A stretch of 64,000 nucleotides of DNA from Muricea muricata (GCA_963855995.1 OY979717.1:3858728-3922727), one strand, 5' to 3'. Shown: positions 1-11,369, counted from the stretch's first letter. Notes: a model not told the origin generated them from the letters alone. Program-made: numbers and translations.

Positions 1-2101
1 TTTTATTGATAATTTTAGAAGTTTTGTTCAATGAATAAAGGCTAAAGTTCTTTGATTTCAACCACAGCTTCGAGCATGGGTGTATTAACCATGCTGAACG
101 CTGAGGAGGAGGTTCAACTAGGAGCCGAGGGGAGGGGTTAGGACTGCGTTGGTTCAAAACAACGCCTGCTAACCCTTGGTCAAACCCACTGTTTTTTTTT
201 GTGTTTCTGCATGTCCTTCTATTTCAACACTTTACTGAATCAAAACTACTATTTCTTATATTTTTCTCCGTACAATTTTCAATATAGTTGAGTTCTTTTC
301 ATCTCAGTTTTTCATCTGTACGTGCATTACTTGCGTATACGCAATATTTTCATTACCGTTGCATGCTATTTGTCATTAATAAGGCCCGTTTAACCCTACA
401 TATATATACATGGAGTTTACCGCATTGATCACCACATCATTGGGTGATCAAGAGGCTTGGGAAAGACGATGTTATTTGAATGTACTGTAAATGTGGTTTA
501 GCGGAAATGGTTAAGTTCAGTATAAAATCATGTCAGAAAAATACTATTATATAATAATATATTAACATTTTAAAATATCTGTCATATTAATTAATTACTG
601 CTCGGAGTTTCTGATTCCAAAGTTTATGTATATTCGTCGGTTTCAAATCAAATCAACATTAGTGATGTATTGTTGCGAAAAAACAACATACTTTAGTTGG
701 TTGAGAGATTCGTTTACCAGGCAACTATGGGATTGATATGCTTATTGTCAGTACCTGTCGCTGACAATATTTCTCTACAAGCTTTGCGCAGAATTGAGAG
801 CATTCAAATCTGTTAGTTATATTAGGTATATTAGGTATATGCATAGGCATAGCATGCAACTGTTCTAATCTTTTTTTAGGGGATTATTTGCTGTAACAAG
901 TATAGAATACTTAACCACTATTATAAAGTCGTCCTAGGTGTATAGCTGTTATATTTATTGAATACTTTACCAAGAGGCCCGTGTTATAGGCAAAGTAAAT
1001 TAATTTAAAGTCTTTACCAGAACCTTTTCACACACGAATCGAGTCCAATACAATACTTATGTGATGAGCTAAAAATAAGATTATTGCAGCATTATATTAC
1101 GAGTGCCTTTAGCCAGCTTGGGATTTAGTACAAGTGTAAACACAAACATTTAAGGAGGAATAAACCGCCAGTCAGTCAAATGTCATTATGGTTCAACAGA
1201 AATTTAAATTCGTATTCATTTGCATTAAGTAGTACATCCTTTTGATAAGCGAGCTGAAGACGTGAATTTCCTGTGGGAGGGAAATGATCAGTACCAAAGT
1301 ACGAATGTATGAATTACATTGAATTCACTGGGAGCGCGCAGAAGAGATACAGAAGTGAGTCTTTGTCCAACCGATCTGAATTTAAACATATATTCTGGCA
1401 AGTAAGGTATATTTATATTCACATGCAATGTAAATTGATAGTGAGCATGTTGAGATCAAACTGTTCGAAGCAAGTAAACATCAACATGTTTTCATTCCTA
1501 TAGATGTTAAAAAGATGTTTTAAGAGGCAACATATCTTAAAACGTTAGAGAAGTACGTGGTGTCGTTTTTTTCGCGAATATTAATGATGGAAACCATGCT
1601 GATTCATGGCATACACTTTTAAGAAATAGCCTAATTAATAAATTAGTAATCAAATAACGTTTCTAGCATTTGAGGTTTTGGTAAATTTATTTATATCTGG
1701 TATAAACTGCTCGCTGCATGAATTACCAAAGCCAAAAGACATTGCATTAGAATAAACTGAAAATATATAATGTAGATTTTTTTATTAGGTCTGGATAGAG
1801 TCTACGCTGAAATATTCTAACTTCGAAAATAGCGCTTATCTTGGAAGTCCACTGTATAGAAACGAGACGTCGCACTGATCACCGAAAGTGTCCAAAAGAC
1901 CAAGACTATGTTACGAAAATTAAACTGTAATCTGTGTTTTCATTCAGTATGTATTTTGTTTAATATCTTAATTGATAAATTAATGTGCCAGTGATATAAT
2001 ATGCATTATATTATTAGCGTGCTCTGTGGTTAACCAACTTGATTTTACTATATGCTTTAAAACATCATGTTTTTTTCGTAGAACTTATACACTGCTCAAA
2101 A
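1..2101. other. intergenic, no gene recognised
   Basis: AT-rich sequence with stops in all frames. The only open stretches are short and show no domain, splice or codon signal. A short open patch near 75-140, after a possible CAG acceptor, could be the tail of an upstream gene but cannot be supported. Confidence 0.5.
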
Positions 2102-4318
2102 ATGATGTTTATAAAAATGGTTATGATTTTTGCCTGCACTGTAGTTATGAATTTAACTTTCACTATGGCAGCAAGGGCTGGTAAGTAACTCCGATTAAAG
2201 TTGATGTCATATACTGGCAACACATATTTTTTAATTTTTAATTTATTCGAGAATTTCTTCATTTCTCGCTTTAGCGTCATAAAATACCGCCTTCTGTATT
2301 AATTCTATAGATGATTTTTGTGACTCTAAAATATTGTCAGGCGAAAGTAGTTTCCGTCGTCAGTTAGCACAGTGGTAACCAGGATCTGGTGTTTGGGATG
2401 TCTGCTGGCGTGCAAGTCGTGATGGCTGGGCTGCAAGTCGTTTTCATGCAGGATGCGACAACGTAGGGCCTACAGTTACAATCGTTCAAGTTGGTCGCTA
2501 TATTTTTGGAAGATATACTGATGTTTCGTGGTCAGGTGAGAAAGGTGCTCTAAATTTTTACTAAACAATTAATTATATTTATCTGTCTTAATTATGATTT
2601 CATCTCAATGAAAATCTATAATATGAAAATTTTGTCGGTACAGTTTTTTAAATGTAATAAATAATTAATTTATATATATTTCCTTACTTTAATTGAAAAT
2701 GTCTGGCAGATTCATGGATTCTGGAAAAATCCATACTATTGAATTTTTGGTCAGAATCACTGACACGAGAACCACTGAGTTTTTAGTCAGAATAAACAAT
2801 TCAATTATGTTTACTGTTTTCGGAGTTGCTATTGTTTTGTATTATATATGGATTGTCAAATATTTTTCCAGTGTAAATTAATATACATGAGTATTTTATT
2901 TCGGCTTTATACAGTGCATGCGAATATCAAAAGCCATTTCACTACAAAATCCCATCCACTTCACCAAAGATTACTTTGAGTGACATTCCTCCGCCCCCTT
3001 TTTAAATATATAAGCAAAGTGACCAAAAAGATAAAATCATTTTGTGCACCAAATAATGTTTTGACAATATCATTAGAACATAGAACAGGGGGGGTTATTG
3101 CCCCAGTAGTAATACCACTGGGGAAACACCCCTACCTTGTTGTTTTTGAAAAATATTGAAAAATACTGTTTAATTTGGCCCACAAAACATGTCTTTATCT
3201 TTTTGCTCGTATTGCTTATGTATTTGACAGCGGGGAGAGTGGCTCTCAAGCCAGTCTTTTAAAAAAGCCCCCGATTGACTATTCTTTGAAAATACTGTTC
3301 ATATTGACGGTATGATTACGGATAAAATGGAAACTTATAAAGATTTACACTGTTGTAATGTAGAACAAATGTCCTTTACCAATACGAATGTTCCTTACAT
3401 ATACCACACCTTTTACATAAATTTCAAAAACTCATTAATAATTCATGAGCAAAACACAAAGGAGATCATAGCTGTGAAGGAGTCTTTATATGTGATAAAA
3501 CAGATTTTTTGCCTTGATTTTCTCGTCTTGTGCAACATGTATATTGAAAATTCTTTCGCAAACAAACTGACAAGATGGGTATAAAATGCATCGTTTTTGA
3601 AACTATTCAAAATACTCGCAATTCGTGCTTTACCAGATTTAAAACGCGAGGCGCAGCCGATGCCCCCTGCTCGTATATTAGATATTACATAAAACATTAT
3701 CCTGCAGAAATTTCAGGTGAGTCGCACCTCTTAGAAGATGTAATTTGATTGGCTGATAATAATAGGCGCTGGTCTTGGTGTATGGTCTCCAATCAGAATG
3801 CTTGATGACTTGATTTGATGTGAAATTTTAAAAACAAAGGTGAGGGTAAGGGCAATGATTAGGGATTACGGTTACGGAGAGGGTTAGGCGTAGGGTTATG
3901 GATGGGGTTGGGTTAGGGTCAAAAAAATTAGCTCAGACGGTTATTACAATGTCACAAATGTATATTATTATCATGTGTCTCTTCTGCTACAGGTAGAAAT
4001 GTGTACAAAAGAGCCCCACACACTTTCATGTTTTCACTGAGAAATAAAGACAACCTCCGTCCATTCCGATCTTGTTTGTGGAACAGAAACACAATTTACG
4101 CCGTTCATGCTGTTTCCAGATTTGGTCCTAGTTTTGGTGCAGGTCATGATTTATTTATCCAAAATAACGCCAATAAGAATAAAGATTCTTTGACATATTT
4201 TGCTTGGAGTTTTCGACGTCCGCCTGGTTACAAAGGCGGTCAACAAAAATCCACAACACTCCTGGCTGGTTCCTACCAATTCACTCTTACTGAAGTGGAA
4301 GTGTATTATTTACACTAA
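2102..4318 (+). CDS. small TLDc-domain protein with N-terminal signal peptide (3 exons)
   Basis: Exons 2102-2180, 2383-2535 and 3993-4318 join in phase (phase 1 at both junctions) to give about 185 residues. Exon 1 starts with tandem Met codons and a hydrophobic stretch ending ...TMAARA, which looks like a secretory signal. Exon 2 carries the TLDc core (WRASRDGW, FHAGCD, GPTVTIV, YTDVSWS). Exon 3 carries the second half (YKRAPHTFMFSLRNK, FGAGHDLFI, LLAGSYQFTLTEVEVYYL) and a stop. TLDc domains (OXR1, NCOA7, MEAK7, TBC1D24 families) usually act inside the cell, in oxidative-stress resistance and V-ATPase regulation. A secreted stand-alone form lacking the first TLDc strands is unusual. The donors are gtaagt and gtgagaa; the exon-2 acceptor (aaccag) has a poor pyrimidine tract and is the weakest point. 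The domain call is firm; secretion and completeness are inferred. Confidence 0.8.
2690..2960. repeat. intronic segment duplicated at about 8921-9110
   Basis: Intron 2 of the TLDc gene shares patches with 8921-9110, for example ATGGATTCTGG, ATACTATTGAATT, ATGGATTGTCAAATATTTTT and TTATACAG. This places the upstream end of a diverged locus duplication. Confidence 0.65.
3395..3665. repeat. interspersed repeat, inverse copy at about 38520-38790
   Basis: Reads as the reverse complement of 38520-38790, sharing patches such as TATGTGATAAAAC, TATTGAAAATTCTTTCG and GCAAACAAACTGACAA. No protein function is claimed; the short ORFs here follow from the repeat. Confidence 0.6.
3838..3925. repeat. degenerate GGGTTA-type tract
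   Basis: A run of G-rich variants of the animal telomere unit (GGGTTAGG, AGGGTTATGG, GGGTTGGG). It is too degenerate for a working telomere and is more likely an interstitial or simple repeat. Confidence 0.4.
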
Positions 4319-4421
4319 ATGCTGAATATAGAAATTTGGGATTGCATTACGGTTTTTGATAGTTGTATGACATACTAAGAAATAATTCTATAACTATGCT
4401 TGTAGATCATACGTAAAGTAT

Positions 4422-4427
4422 AATAAA
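4422..4427 (+). promoter_or_regulatory. polyadenylation signal AATAAA
   Basis: Canonical hexamer about 100 bases after the TLDc stop codon, so it is a plausible 3' end for that gene. Confidence 0.5.
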
Positions 4428-4994
4428 ACTTGAAAAAGATTTTCTTCTAAATTCATGGCTACAAAGAACTATCCTTCGTTAACAACATATATAAGCACTA
4501 GCTTTACCCCTGATACTTATGGATGCGCTTAACAAAGCTAAGAATCACCCTGTACGGGGAACAGCTGAGAAAAAACCTGATACTATAATTTGCCCGGCAT
4601 CTGATATGTAGCTGTATACGATGTTCTACTTCAAATGCATTCGTGGGAAAATAGAGATCAATTCCTAACCATTGCAAACAATGATTCAAAACAGAGAGAA
4701 AAACGAAATAGGCCAAAACACAACGCCGCACAGCACTCCAAAAGTTCCGTCCTATCAAGATCTACCAGAGACTTGAAACTCTACATCGCAGAAGTAGCAA
4801 AATACCTTTAAATCTGAAAAATGACCTTTTGCCAAGACTATAGATGCTCTATAGATACTCTATTTTGAACATTTATTTTTAATGCGTTCAAGAACTTGTC
4901 TTGAAATTCATGTAACCGTGTAATTGCATTGTTTCGTCTTTGTGAAACAAACGACGTCTTATTTCACATGAACCTCGTGATAAATACCTGTATC

Positions 4995-5149
4995 CAGTGG
5001 CGTAGCCAGCGTCGATAATTGGAGGGGCGAATATTCATATATCATGTTTTGCATCATTAATTTCTTTTGAAATCTAATGTTGTTACGGTCTGTGAACACA
5101 AATATATGAATATTCGCCCCTCCAATTATCGACGCTGGCTACGCCACTG
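4995..5149. mobile_element. 155-bp MITE with long terminal inverted repeats
   Basis: Starts CAGTGGCGTAGCCAGCGTCG and ends in its reverse complement; the arms continue through CCTCCAATTATCGACG for about 45 bp each. Flanks share CCTGT, a degraded 8-bp duplication (CCTGTATC / CCTGTTGA). The tip is typical of hAT-derived MITEs. A related copy begins at 63938. Confidence 0.8.
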
Positions 5150-5189
5150 CCTGTTGAGGATGAGATACGTTTGTGCAGACTCTTTTCCG

Positions 5190-6020
5190 TATTAATTGTT
5201 CCCGCTAGCTTTTTTCCCTTGCTCACGCACATACCTTCCCATGCAAATGACGTCATCAATCTTGCTAAGATTTTATTGGCTAATTGCGAAGCTATTAGCG
5301 CTTGTTGATCGCTAATTACTTTAATTCATAGCTGTCAAGTACGCAAAACAGAACTTTACAGCATTCGAAAATGAAAACTTTACAAAAAGTGAAACAACTT
5401 TCAGTAATGATTCAACACATTACTGAAATGATACATATTTTAATTTCTAAGAAATATCTTCATTAAAATTTTTTAAATGGGAAATAAGATCTCCCTCGGG
5501 AGATGCGTCATTTATTGTGGCTTCTCCGGTCGGCGAAAGAAAACTAAACGGAAAGAAGAAGAGAAGCGGAGAGAAGAAGAAGAGTTAGAGCGATATTATA
5601 TCTGGCTTCGAGCTGAGAAATTTAAAGCAAAATTCCCTGAATATTGCATACAAGCTGGCATTGCACCGTCGTCGCTAGTTACGAACGTGCAGCCTACGCA
5701 GGAATCATCGAAAGAAAATCGACGCACTAAGGTAAGCCTGAACATTGAAGCGGACGCGATGAGCAAAAAAATTCGAAAATATGTTTTAATTTAGTAGGTA
5801 TACGCTTTTAACATTTTTCTGAACACAGACATAAAACTATTAAGCGCAATGCATATGAACATGAAAAATCGTGGGTACGTTAACTGTGATACAGTAAAAT
5901 TGAATAATGATTTAACTCCTTCGTCAGCTCAAACGTTATGCCGCAAGTTATTACCTAGTCTTTTTTACATTGTTTTTTCTTAATCAATAGCTAAAACGTT
6001 TTATTCTCAATAGCTGCCAA
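5190..6020. repeat. locus duplication, copy 1 (copy 2 at about 9815-10640)
   Basis: Near-identical around the MGNKIS exon and its upstream 250 bases (CAAATGACGTCATCAATC, TTGATCGCTAATTACTTT). It diverges gradually on both sides and ends around TTATTCTCAATAGCTG versus TTATTCTTAATAGCTG. Conserved promoter-proximal and exon sequence suggests both copies may be expressed. Confidence 0.75.
5477..5731 (+). CDS. first coding exon, copy 1: MGNKIS... 85 residues, charged
   Basis: The ATG opens an 85-codon frame ending at AAG|GTAAGC, a strong donor in phase 0, so this is probably exon 1 of a multi-exon gene. The start MGNKIS fits the N-myristoylation consensus (Gly2, Ser at position 6). A Cys-containing stretch (GRCVIYCGFSGRR) and a Lys/Arg/Glu-rich helix (KRKEEEKRREEEELERY) follow, suggesting a membrane-anchored protein with a basic-acidic helix. 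Copy 2 at 10111 keeps the frame with four substitutions, evidence of coding constraint or recent duplication. No downstream exon could be linked and no family is recognised. MEAK7-type TLDc proteins also start with MGN, but a link to the neighbouring TLDc gene is only a guess. Confidence 0.6.
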
Positions 6021-6489
6021 TAAAATGCACTGCAGGGAAATAGCCGGGGCGCGGGCGAGATTGCCCCATTTTCTTGATAGAAAAGTTTAGGAAAGACGGT
6101 TTGGCGCCGACGAGGCGCCGATTGGGCGTTGACGTAAGAACGACGTGGAAATGTCGGGGGCATTTCCAGGGATGAACATTCAAACCATTTTAACCTCGTC
6201 ATTGACTACTATATAGCAAACGGCAAAGCTTAATTTAGACTGTACGGCTATGATAATTATTAGTTTCCAGAGCTTACCCCCGCCCCCTTGAAAATTCTTG
6301 CTGCGTACCAGGTACGCTGCGCTGTTTCTATTGTTGTTTGCTGCTTTTTGTTGCTGATCGTAGCTGCTCAGCCTGCATGCTTTTATTGAAAATGCGATTG
6401 AATAATGATAATAAATTAACCGCTAAAAATTTACATAGCATGACCATACAATAAGGTTTGCTGTGCCATTGATTTATTGTAGCTCTCAG

Positions 6490-6815
6490 CAGTGGCGAAC
6501 CCAGTGGCGGATCCAGGGTAAGTCAAAATAAATTATAGCAGCTCAATTTTAAATTCAAAATAATTTTATAACAATGTCATAGGTTATGAATTTCAAAAGA
6601 ATAAAATATAACCAATGAAATTGCTTTGAAGGTATTTTAAAATGTAAATATATCCTAGAATGAGCTGTGGTAATATATTTTGACTTACGCTAGATCCGCC
6701 ACTGGGCGAACCTACCTGACATTTGGTTATTCAAATGCAAATTTTTATGTGCTTATAGACCTTATAAGGAATCAATTTCTAAAGAAATAGTGATAATGAT
6801 TTAAACTATTTTGCC
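6490..6815. mobile_element. truncated hAT-like MITE (family A) interrupted by a second MITE
   Basis: CAGTGGCGAACC at 6490-6501 continues after the insertion as TACCTGACATTTGGTTA at 6713 and then follows the body of the intact copy at 37135-37285. The right terminus is lost. Confidence 0.7.
6502..6704. mobile_element. 203-bp hAT-like MITE with perfect 8-bp target duplication
   Basis: Inverted ends CAGTGGCGGATC...AGTCAAAATA and the reverse complement ending GATCCGCCACTG. Flanked by GGCGAACC at 6494-6501 and 6705-6712, an exact 8-bp duplication as hAT transposases produce. Inserted inside the older family A MITE. Confidence 0.9.
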
Positions 6816-7930
6816 TTCAAAGTTTAAGTCGTCGAAAAATACAGCTTTTGAATAGCTTTCATTTGATGCACGGCCAAATTTTATGACGTTGCGTATTTAG
6901 AATCATAACTCAGAAAAACTGAATTGAATTAGTTAACCCCTACTTATTTTTCAATGGACAGGCAGACGCCATGTTGTTTTACGCACACAGGCTACTAAAC
7001 AGATCCAATACTTTATGTAAGCGTTACAAGATTTTTGTCTAAGCGTTACAAATTTCTGACTTCAGTATTTTTTGTTATTGGAAATATTAATTATATTGAA
7101 AGCATATCGATGTAATATCAATTGAATTTTGATATCGATATCAAATTTCAATTTGAAATATCGCTGATATCGATAGTTTTTCGATACATCATATTGCCCA
7201 TCAATAATTAGGATGTTGATTGAATTAAACTCCAAAGGAGATAATGTCTGATCATCTGAACGACATTAAAGATATGTTCATGCACTTATATTGGCAAAGA
7301 ATACCTTAATTGGTATGGTGGACATGCACAAGAGAGACGGAGCAAAACAAATAGCTACAAGTAGCTTGAAAATTAGTAAACATAACATAACAGTAAATGC
7401 GCTGTATTATGCATACAGTATATTACATTGTCAAAAAAGATTGCTGTCTCATTTATTTCATAAACAATATTTATATATTCTGTGTGATTTTTTCTCTTTA
7501 AATGTTATGAACAAGAAAAGAATGACATATACCTCTATTTAGAGTTGTTTAAGAAAAGAATATTCGATGTATCATATATTTGTATGATGTGTCAAATATA
7601 CCATATGTAGTACTATAATAGTAACATACCATAATATACCACAAATGAATATAAAATAGCCAAAAAAAATTTCGGCAGGTCGATCCTGATCGCGTAAATG
7701 TCACTATATAATGTTCATTTTCTCAAGTAAAAGAGCTCACAACATTCATTGCAGTCTGAAATATGGAAAAATGTGACATACGATGGGCATAGAGATGTTT
7801 TTTCCACTTGATTGTCGCTGATCAAATAGATATTCGATTCATGTCCACACGGGCATGTCCTCGCAGATCGCAAAGCCCTAATCGTTCACCTGTATGAAAT
7901 GCTCGAGCATATAACAATATTCATAAAAAA
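6816..7930. other. intergenic, only a small AT palindrome
   Basis: No gene is supported. 7105-7180 holds an imperfect palindrome built on ATCGATATC/GATATCGAT words. The 83-codon ORF near 7291-7542 has no recognisable features. Confidence 0.5.
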
Positions 7931-7933
7931 TGA

Positions 7934-8576
7934 TCAATATACGTTCAAGAAACGCAAAACATTTTTAATGCAATTGAGGCTGAAAAACATGCGAGAGTCA
8001 TGATTTGTAAGTGAGTGGGACAAATCTATTGAAGTTGGTGAAGAGACCAGTAAACGTAAGTTTGCGGTAAACGGATATGTTACAGTATTTAATTTATCCT
8101 TGGAACGAGATATGTCTGTGTGAGTGTAGGTTATATTAGAGTGCTGTTGGTTGAGGTATTTAAGAAAGAAGGGACGTGGTTTCAAGGATTGGAAAAGAAG
8201 AAAGCAGTCATCAACGTCCATCGGTGGAGTAGAGGCTTGAACGAAGAAGGACAGTTCTAAAGGCAGATTTGTTCATGAAACTACATGAACACATTGGCAA
8301 AGAGTCAACCTAAGGGACTGTCATTATTGCCACACCGTCTACCTGTTAGTATAAGCGGCGATTGAAAATAAAATGGCATTTGTTTTACAGATAGCCACAA
8401 AAATTTTTCAAACCATTAAAGAACTTACAATTGGAAAACAAGGAATTACAGATTATATCGATAGTTTCATTAACATGAATATTGGTGAACAATGAAGTGA
8501 CATGAAAACTAGCAATGACAACATTGCTTGAGTCAATGTCACTGTTCAGGAAGTTCATGGACGAAGGAGAAAGCAT
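7934..8576 (-). pseudogene. Penelope-like element reverse-transcriptase fragment
   Basis: Minus-strand pieces match the RT core of Penelope-like elements: VTSLFTNIHVNETIDII at 8576-8400 (motif A region), then, after a frame break, VDDCFLLFQS and FLKYLNQQHSNITYTH below 8221 (motif C, here DVDD instead of the usual YVDD). Stops and frameshifts break the frame around 8222-8384. It is a dead fragment without termini and belongs to no host gene. Confidence 0.75.
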
Positions 8577-8599
8577 CAGTAATGATAAGGAAACTTGTT

Positions 8600-8920
8600 G
8601 TGAGGTAGTTCAGAGTGGAATGAAAATTTCGCTAGCTTGTATGAATAGTGATTGACCAAGGATAGAATTGGCCTGAGATGAATGGTGGTTTTTTTATTTT
8701 TGGGAGACCGTATAGTATACCGATGCGAGAGCCAGTAGGGTATAGTTCATTCTAGGTTTTTTCATTGCATGCTAATGTATCTTGCATTCATTTTTGTCTG
8801 AAGATGTCTTGTGTTGAGACAAAATGTCACTTCTAATAACTATATCCACTTCTTGAAACTGTTTTACTTATGGCTCCATTAATTAAAACATTATGTTGGG
8901 CTTTGATATTTATTCTGAAA
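8600..8920. other. spacer, nothing recognised
   Basis: Short AT-rich spacer between the Penelope fragment and the duplicated intron segment. Confidence 0.4.
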
Positions 8921-9110
8921 ATCCATGGATTCTGGCAAAATCGATACTATTGAATTCCTGATCAATCTAAAGTATCGAAGACATTCCATACTGTATAAAC
9001 TATACATGGATTGTCAAATATTTTTCCAGAGGAAATTTTTTTCGGCCTTATACAGCGCAGATATCGAGAGGCATTCCACTATACCAAAATATCTTCTAAA
9101 CTCAATTCAA
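8921..9110. repeat. copy 2 of the TLDc intron segment
   Basis: Diverged copy of about 2690-2960 in the same orientation. The TLDc last exon expected 3' of it is not found before 10111, so it was lost from the second copy. Confidence 0.6.
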
Positions 9111-9244
9111 ATTTTTAGTTGAAAGTTTTTTAAAGAGAAATTTTCTATTGTCAGCTGCTTCCATAGCTTCTTCTGGATACAAACATCATTAGATGTTCAC
9201 GAAAGCCTCCTTTGTTTACATTATTTTCTTGTGGAATGGTTTTT

Positions 9245-9490
9245 TTAGTTGTTGTATCCACAGAAAACGCTCCAAATAGATACTTTCCAATCCCTTTTGA
9301 AGCTTAGGCAGAATATTAGGGGACGCTTTTTCTCCAGCAGATTGCTTATCCGAACAAGTGTCAAATTCATCTTCATTTCCTCAACAGCCGTCTCATGTTT
9401 TTGCATTTTTGCTTCTTCTACGATAGACATCCAAGGTTTACCTTCTTCTTCCCGCACAGTTTTTGTATCATTGTCTCCTGACATCAGACT
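9245..9490 (-). pseudogene. unrecognised minus-strand fragment, possible transposon ORF
   Basis: An 80-codon minus frame with a plausible helical, charged stretch (IVEEAKMQKHETAVEEMKMN, then LLEKKRPL). The composition resembles the coiled tail of Myb/SANT-like proteins carried by Harbinger transposons, but no DNA-binding motif is visible. Splice signals are unclear. Low-confidence coding relic. Confidence 0.25.
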
Positions 9491-9631
9491 TTCAGATCCA
9501 TAAGTTACAATGAGTTGAGACTACTGGCTCACTTTTACACCGTAGATTAAAACCACCGTCAAATACTTTTCCCCAAAATATGCAGCTTATTCCGCAAACA
9601 CTGATTGTGAGAAATTCCAGTCTCGTACCCA

Positions 9632-9760
9632 AGGGCTTTATGTGCTTTTAATACAGTTATAGATATAGAGGTCAGTTACTAAACCTCCCCAAGCAGCGCT
9701 GCGACTTTAGTAATTGACCTCTATATCTATAACTGTATTAAAAGCGCCTGGGTATGAGGG
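9632..9760. repeat. long near-perfect hairpin
   Basis: CTTTTAATACAGTTATAGAT and the rest of a ~40-base arm are mirrored with about one mismatch around a ~22-base loop at 9690-9712. Weaker pairing continues outward (CTCGTACCCA / TGGGTATGAG). It could be a small fold-back MITE. It sits just upstream of exon copy 2 and is absent from copy 1. Confidence 0.75.
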
Positions 9761-9814
9761 TGCAGAAATGCTGTTGTAAGTGTCAGCTGAGCTGCTACAA
9801 GCAACAGACGCCTT

Positions 9815-10640
9815 CTCGTATTTATTCTTCCTGCCAGCTATTTAATTTTCTCTTGGGCACGCGCGTGAGTTCCCATGCAAATGACGTCATCAATCTTGCT
9901 AAGATTTTATTGGCTAATTGCAAAGTTATTAGCTCTTGTTGATCGCTAATTACTTTAATTCATAGCTGTCAAGTACGCAAAACAGAACTTTACAGCTTTC
10001 GAAAATGAAAACTTTACAAAAAGTGAAACAACTTTCAGTAATGATTCAACACATTACTGAAATGATACATATTTTAATTTCTGAGAAATATCTTCATTAA
10101 AATTTTTTAAATGGGAAATAAGATCTCCCTCGGGAGATGCGTCATTTATTGTGGCTTCTCCGGTCGGCGAAAGAAAATTAAACGGAAAGAAGAAGAGAAG
10201 CGGAGAGAAGAAGAAGAGTTAGAGCGATATAATATCTGGCTTCGAGCTGAGAAATTTAAAGCAAAATTCCCTGAATATTGCATACAAGCTGGCATTGCAC
10301 CGTCGTCGCTAGTTACGAACGTGCAGCCTACGGAGGAAACATCGAAAGAAAATCGACGCACTAAGGTAAGCCTGAACATTGAAGCGGACATGATGAGCAA
10401 AAAAATTCGAAAATATGTTTTAATTTAGTAGGTATATGCTTTTAACATGTTTCTGAACACAGACATAAAACTATTAAGGGCAATGAAAATAAAAAAATCG
10501 TCTGTACGTTGAGTGCAATGCAGTAAAAGTGAAACTTGCATGGCTTAGCTCATTCGCAGGTTTAAACGCGTTATTTCCTAGCAAGCCTGTCATTGCCTAT
10601 TTTTGTGAATATTTATAGCATTTTATTCTTAATAGCTGAA
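9815..10640. repeat. locus duplication, copy 2
   Basis: Pairs with 5190-6020; see that entry. Flanking sequence before 9800 is unrelated to the MITE that precedes copy 1. Confidence 0.7.
10111..10365 (+). CDS. first coding exon, copy 2: MGNKIS... 85 residues
   Basis: Same 85-codon phase-0 exon as at 5477, ending at AAG|GTAAGC. It differs at four residues: Thr to Ile after RRKK, Tyr to Asn in ERYxIW, Gln to Glu and Ser to Thr near the end. The myristoylation-type start, the Cys pair and the charged helix are kept. Downstream exons were not found before the repeat-rich region at 10.8 kb, so the rest of the gene is missing, distant, or hidden in short exons. Confidence 0.55.
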
Positions 10641-10789
10641 AAGACATACAATGAAATTGATGTCTTTGCCGAAAATTAAAGTATTCAAAGCGCACTTTTT
10701 CCAGTACGAAGTCACCTGTGGTTTTTTCGTAAGGGTGTTGTTGTTTTTTATCCCTGATATCATCACTGAAGGAAATATTTCACTGAGTC

Positions 10790-11260
10790 CCCCGAGCGGA
10801 GGGTCTATAAATGATATATTATACCGAAAATCAAAAACTTCCGTAAGAATAAACTTCTAAGTTCTTTAAGTCGAACATACCTTCGTGAATACGATGCTCT
10901 AAAATACAAAATAGCCAGTTCTTTATTTATTTTTATAACGAGAAGTACAGAAAATTCCTTTTAATTTTTTAAATATTTGTGTTTTCAACGTCCTCGTCCT
11001 CCAAAATACTTTATAATTCTTCGTGAAGTTCATCAAACTTTTCGCACATTCCGCCATTTTTGTTTACGAAAACTTGCCAATCTGTGCTTGCGTGTACAAG
11101 CGTTGCCATGACAGCGTGAGATATTTACTGTATTTCACTTTAAAAGTGAGATACAGTGGTATCTCACTTTAAAAGTGAGATACAGTGAGAATCACCTCAT
11201 CACGTGGTAGAAATACGATATTTTGATTGGACAATTTGAATTTGAGATATAATATATATA
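10790..11260. repeat. diverged ~590-bp tandem repeat, unit 1
   Basis: Shares ordered words with 11370-11870: TATACCGAAAAT, ACATACCTTCG.GAATACGA, CCGCCATTTT, TTCTGATTGGAC/TTTGATTGGAC and a terminal TA run. It contains a doubled palindrome of TATCTCAC/GTGAGATA at 11126-11197. Confidence 0.55.
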
Positions 11261-11369
11261 TGTATTTACCAGTTATAGACCCGAAGCGAGGGTGATTCGG
11301 CAAAATATTAACCCGAAGTGATAATATTTCCCGAGGGCTTTAGCCCGAGGGAGATATCATCACTGAGAT
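11261..11369. repeat. palindromic joint between tandem units
   Basis: Contains GACCCGAAGCGAGGGTGATT and the paired words CCCGAGGGCTTTAGCCCGAGGG and ATATCATC.CTGAGATGATAT, forming nested inverted repeats. Confidence 0.45.

Noticed and set aside
3838-3925. Telomere or chromosome end
   Set aside because: The repeat is short, degenerate and interior, with genes on both sides.
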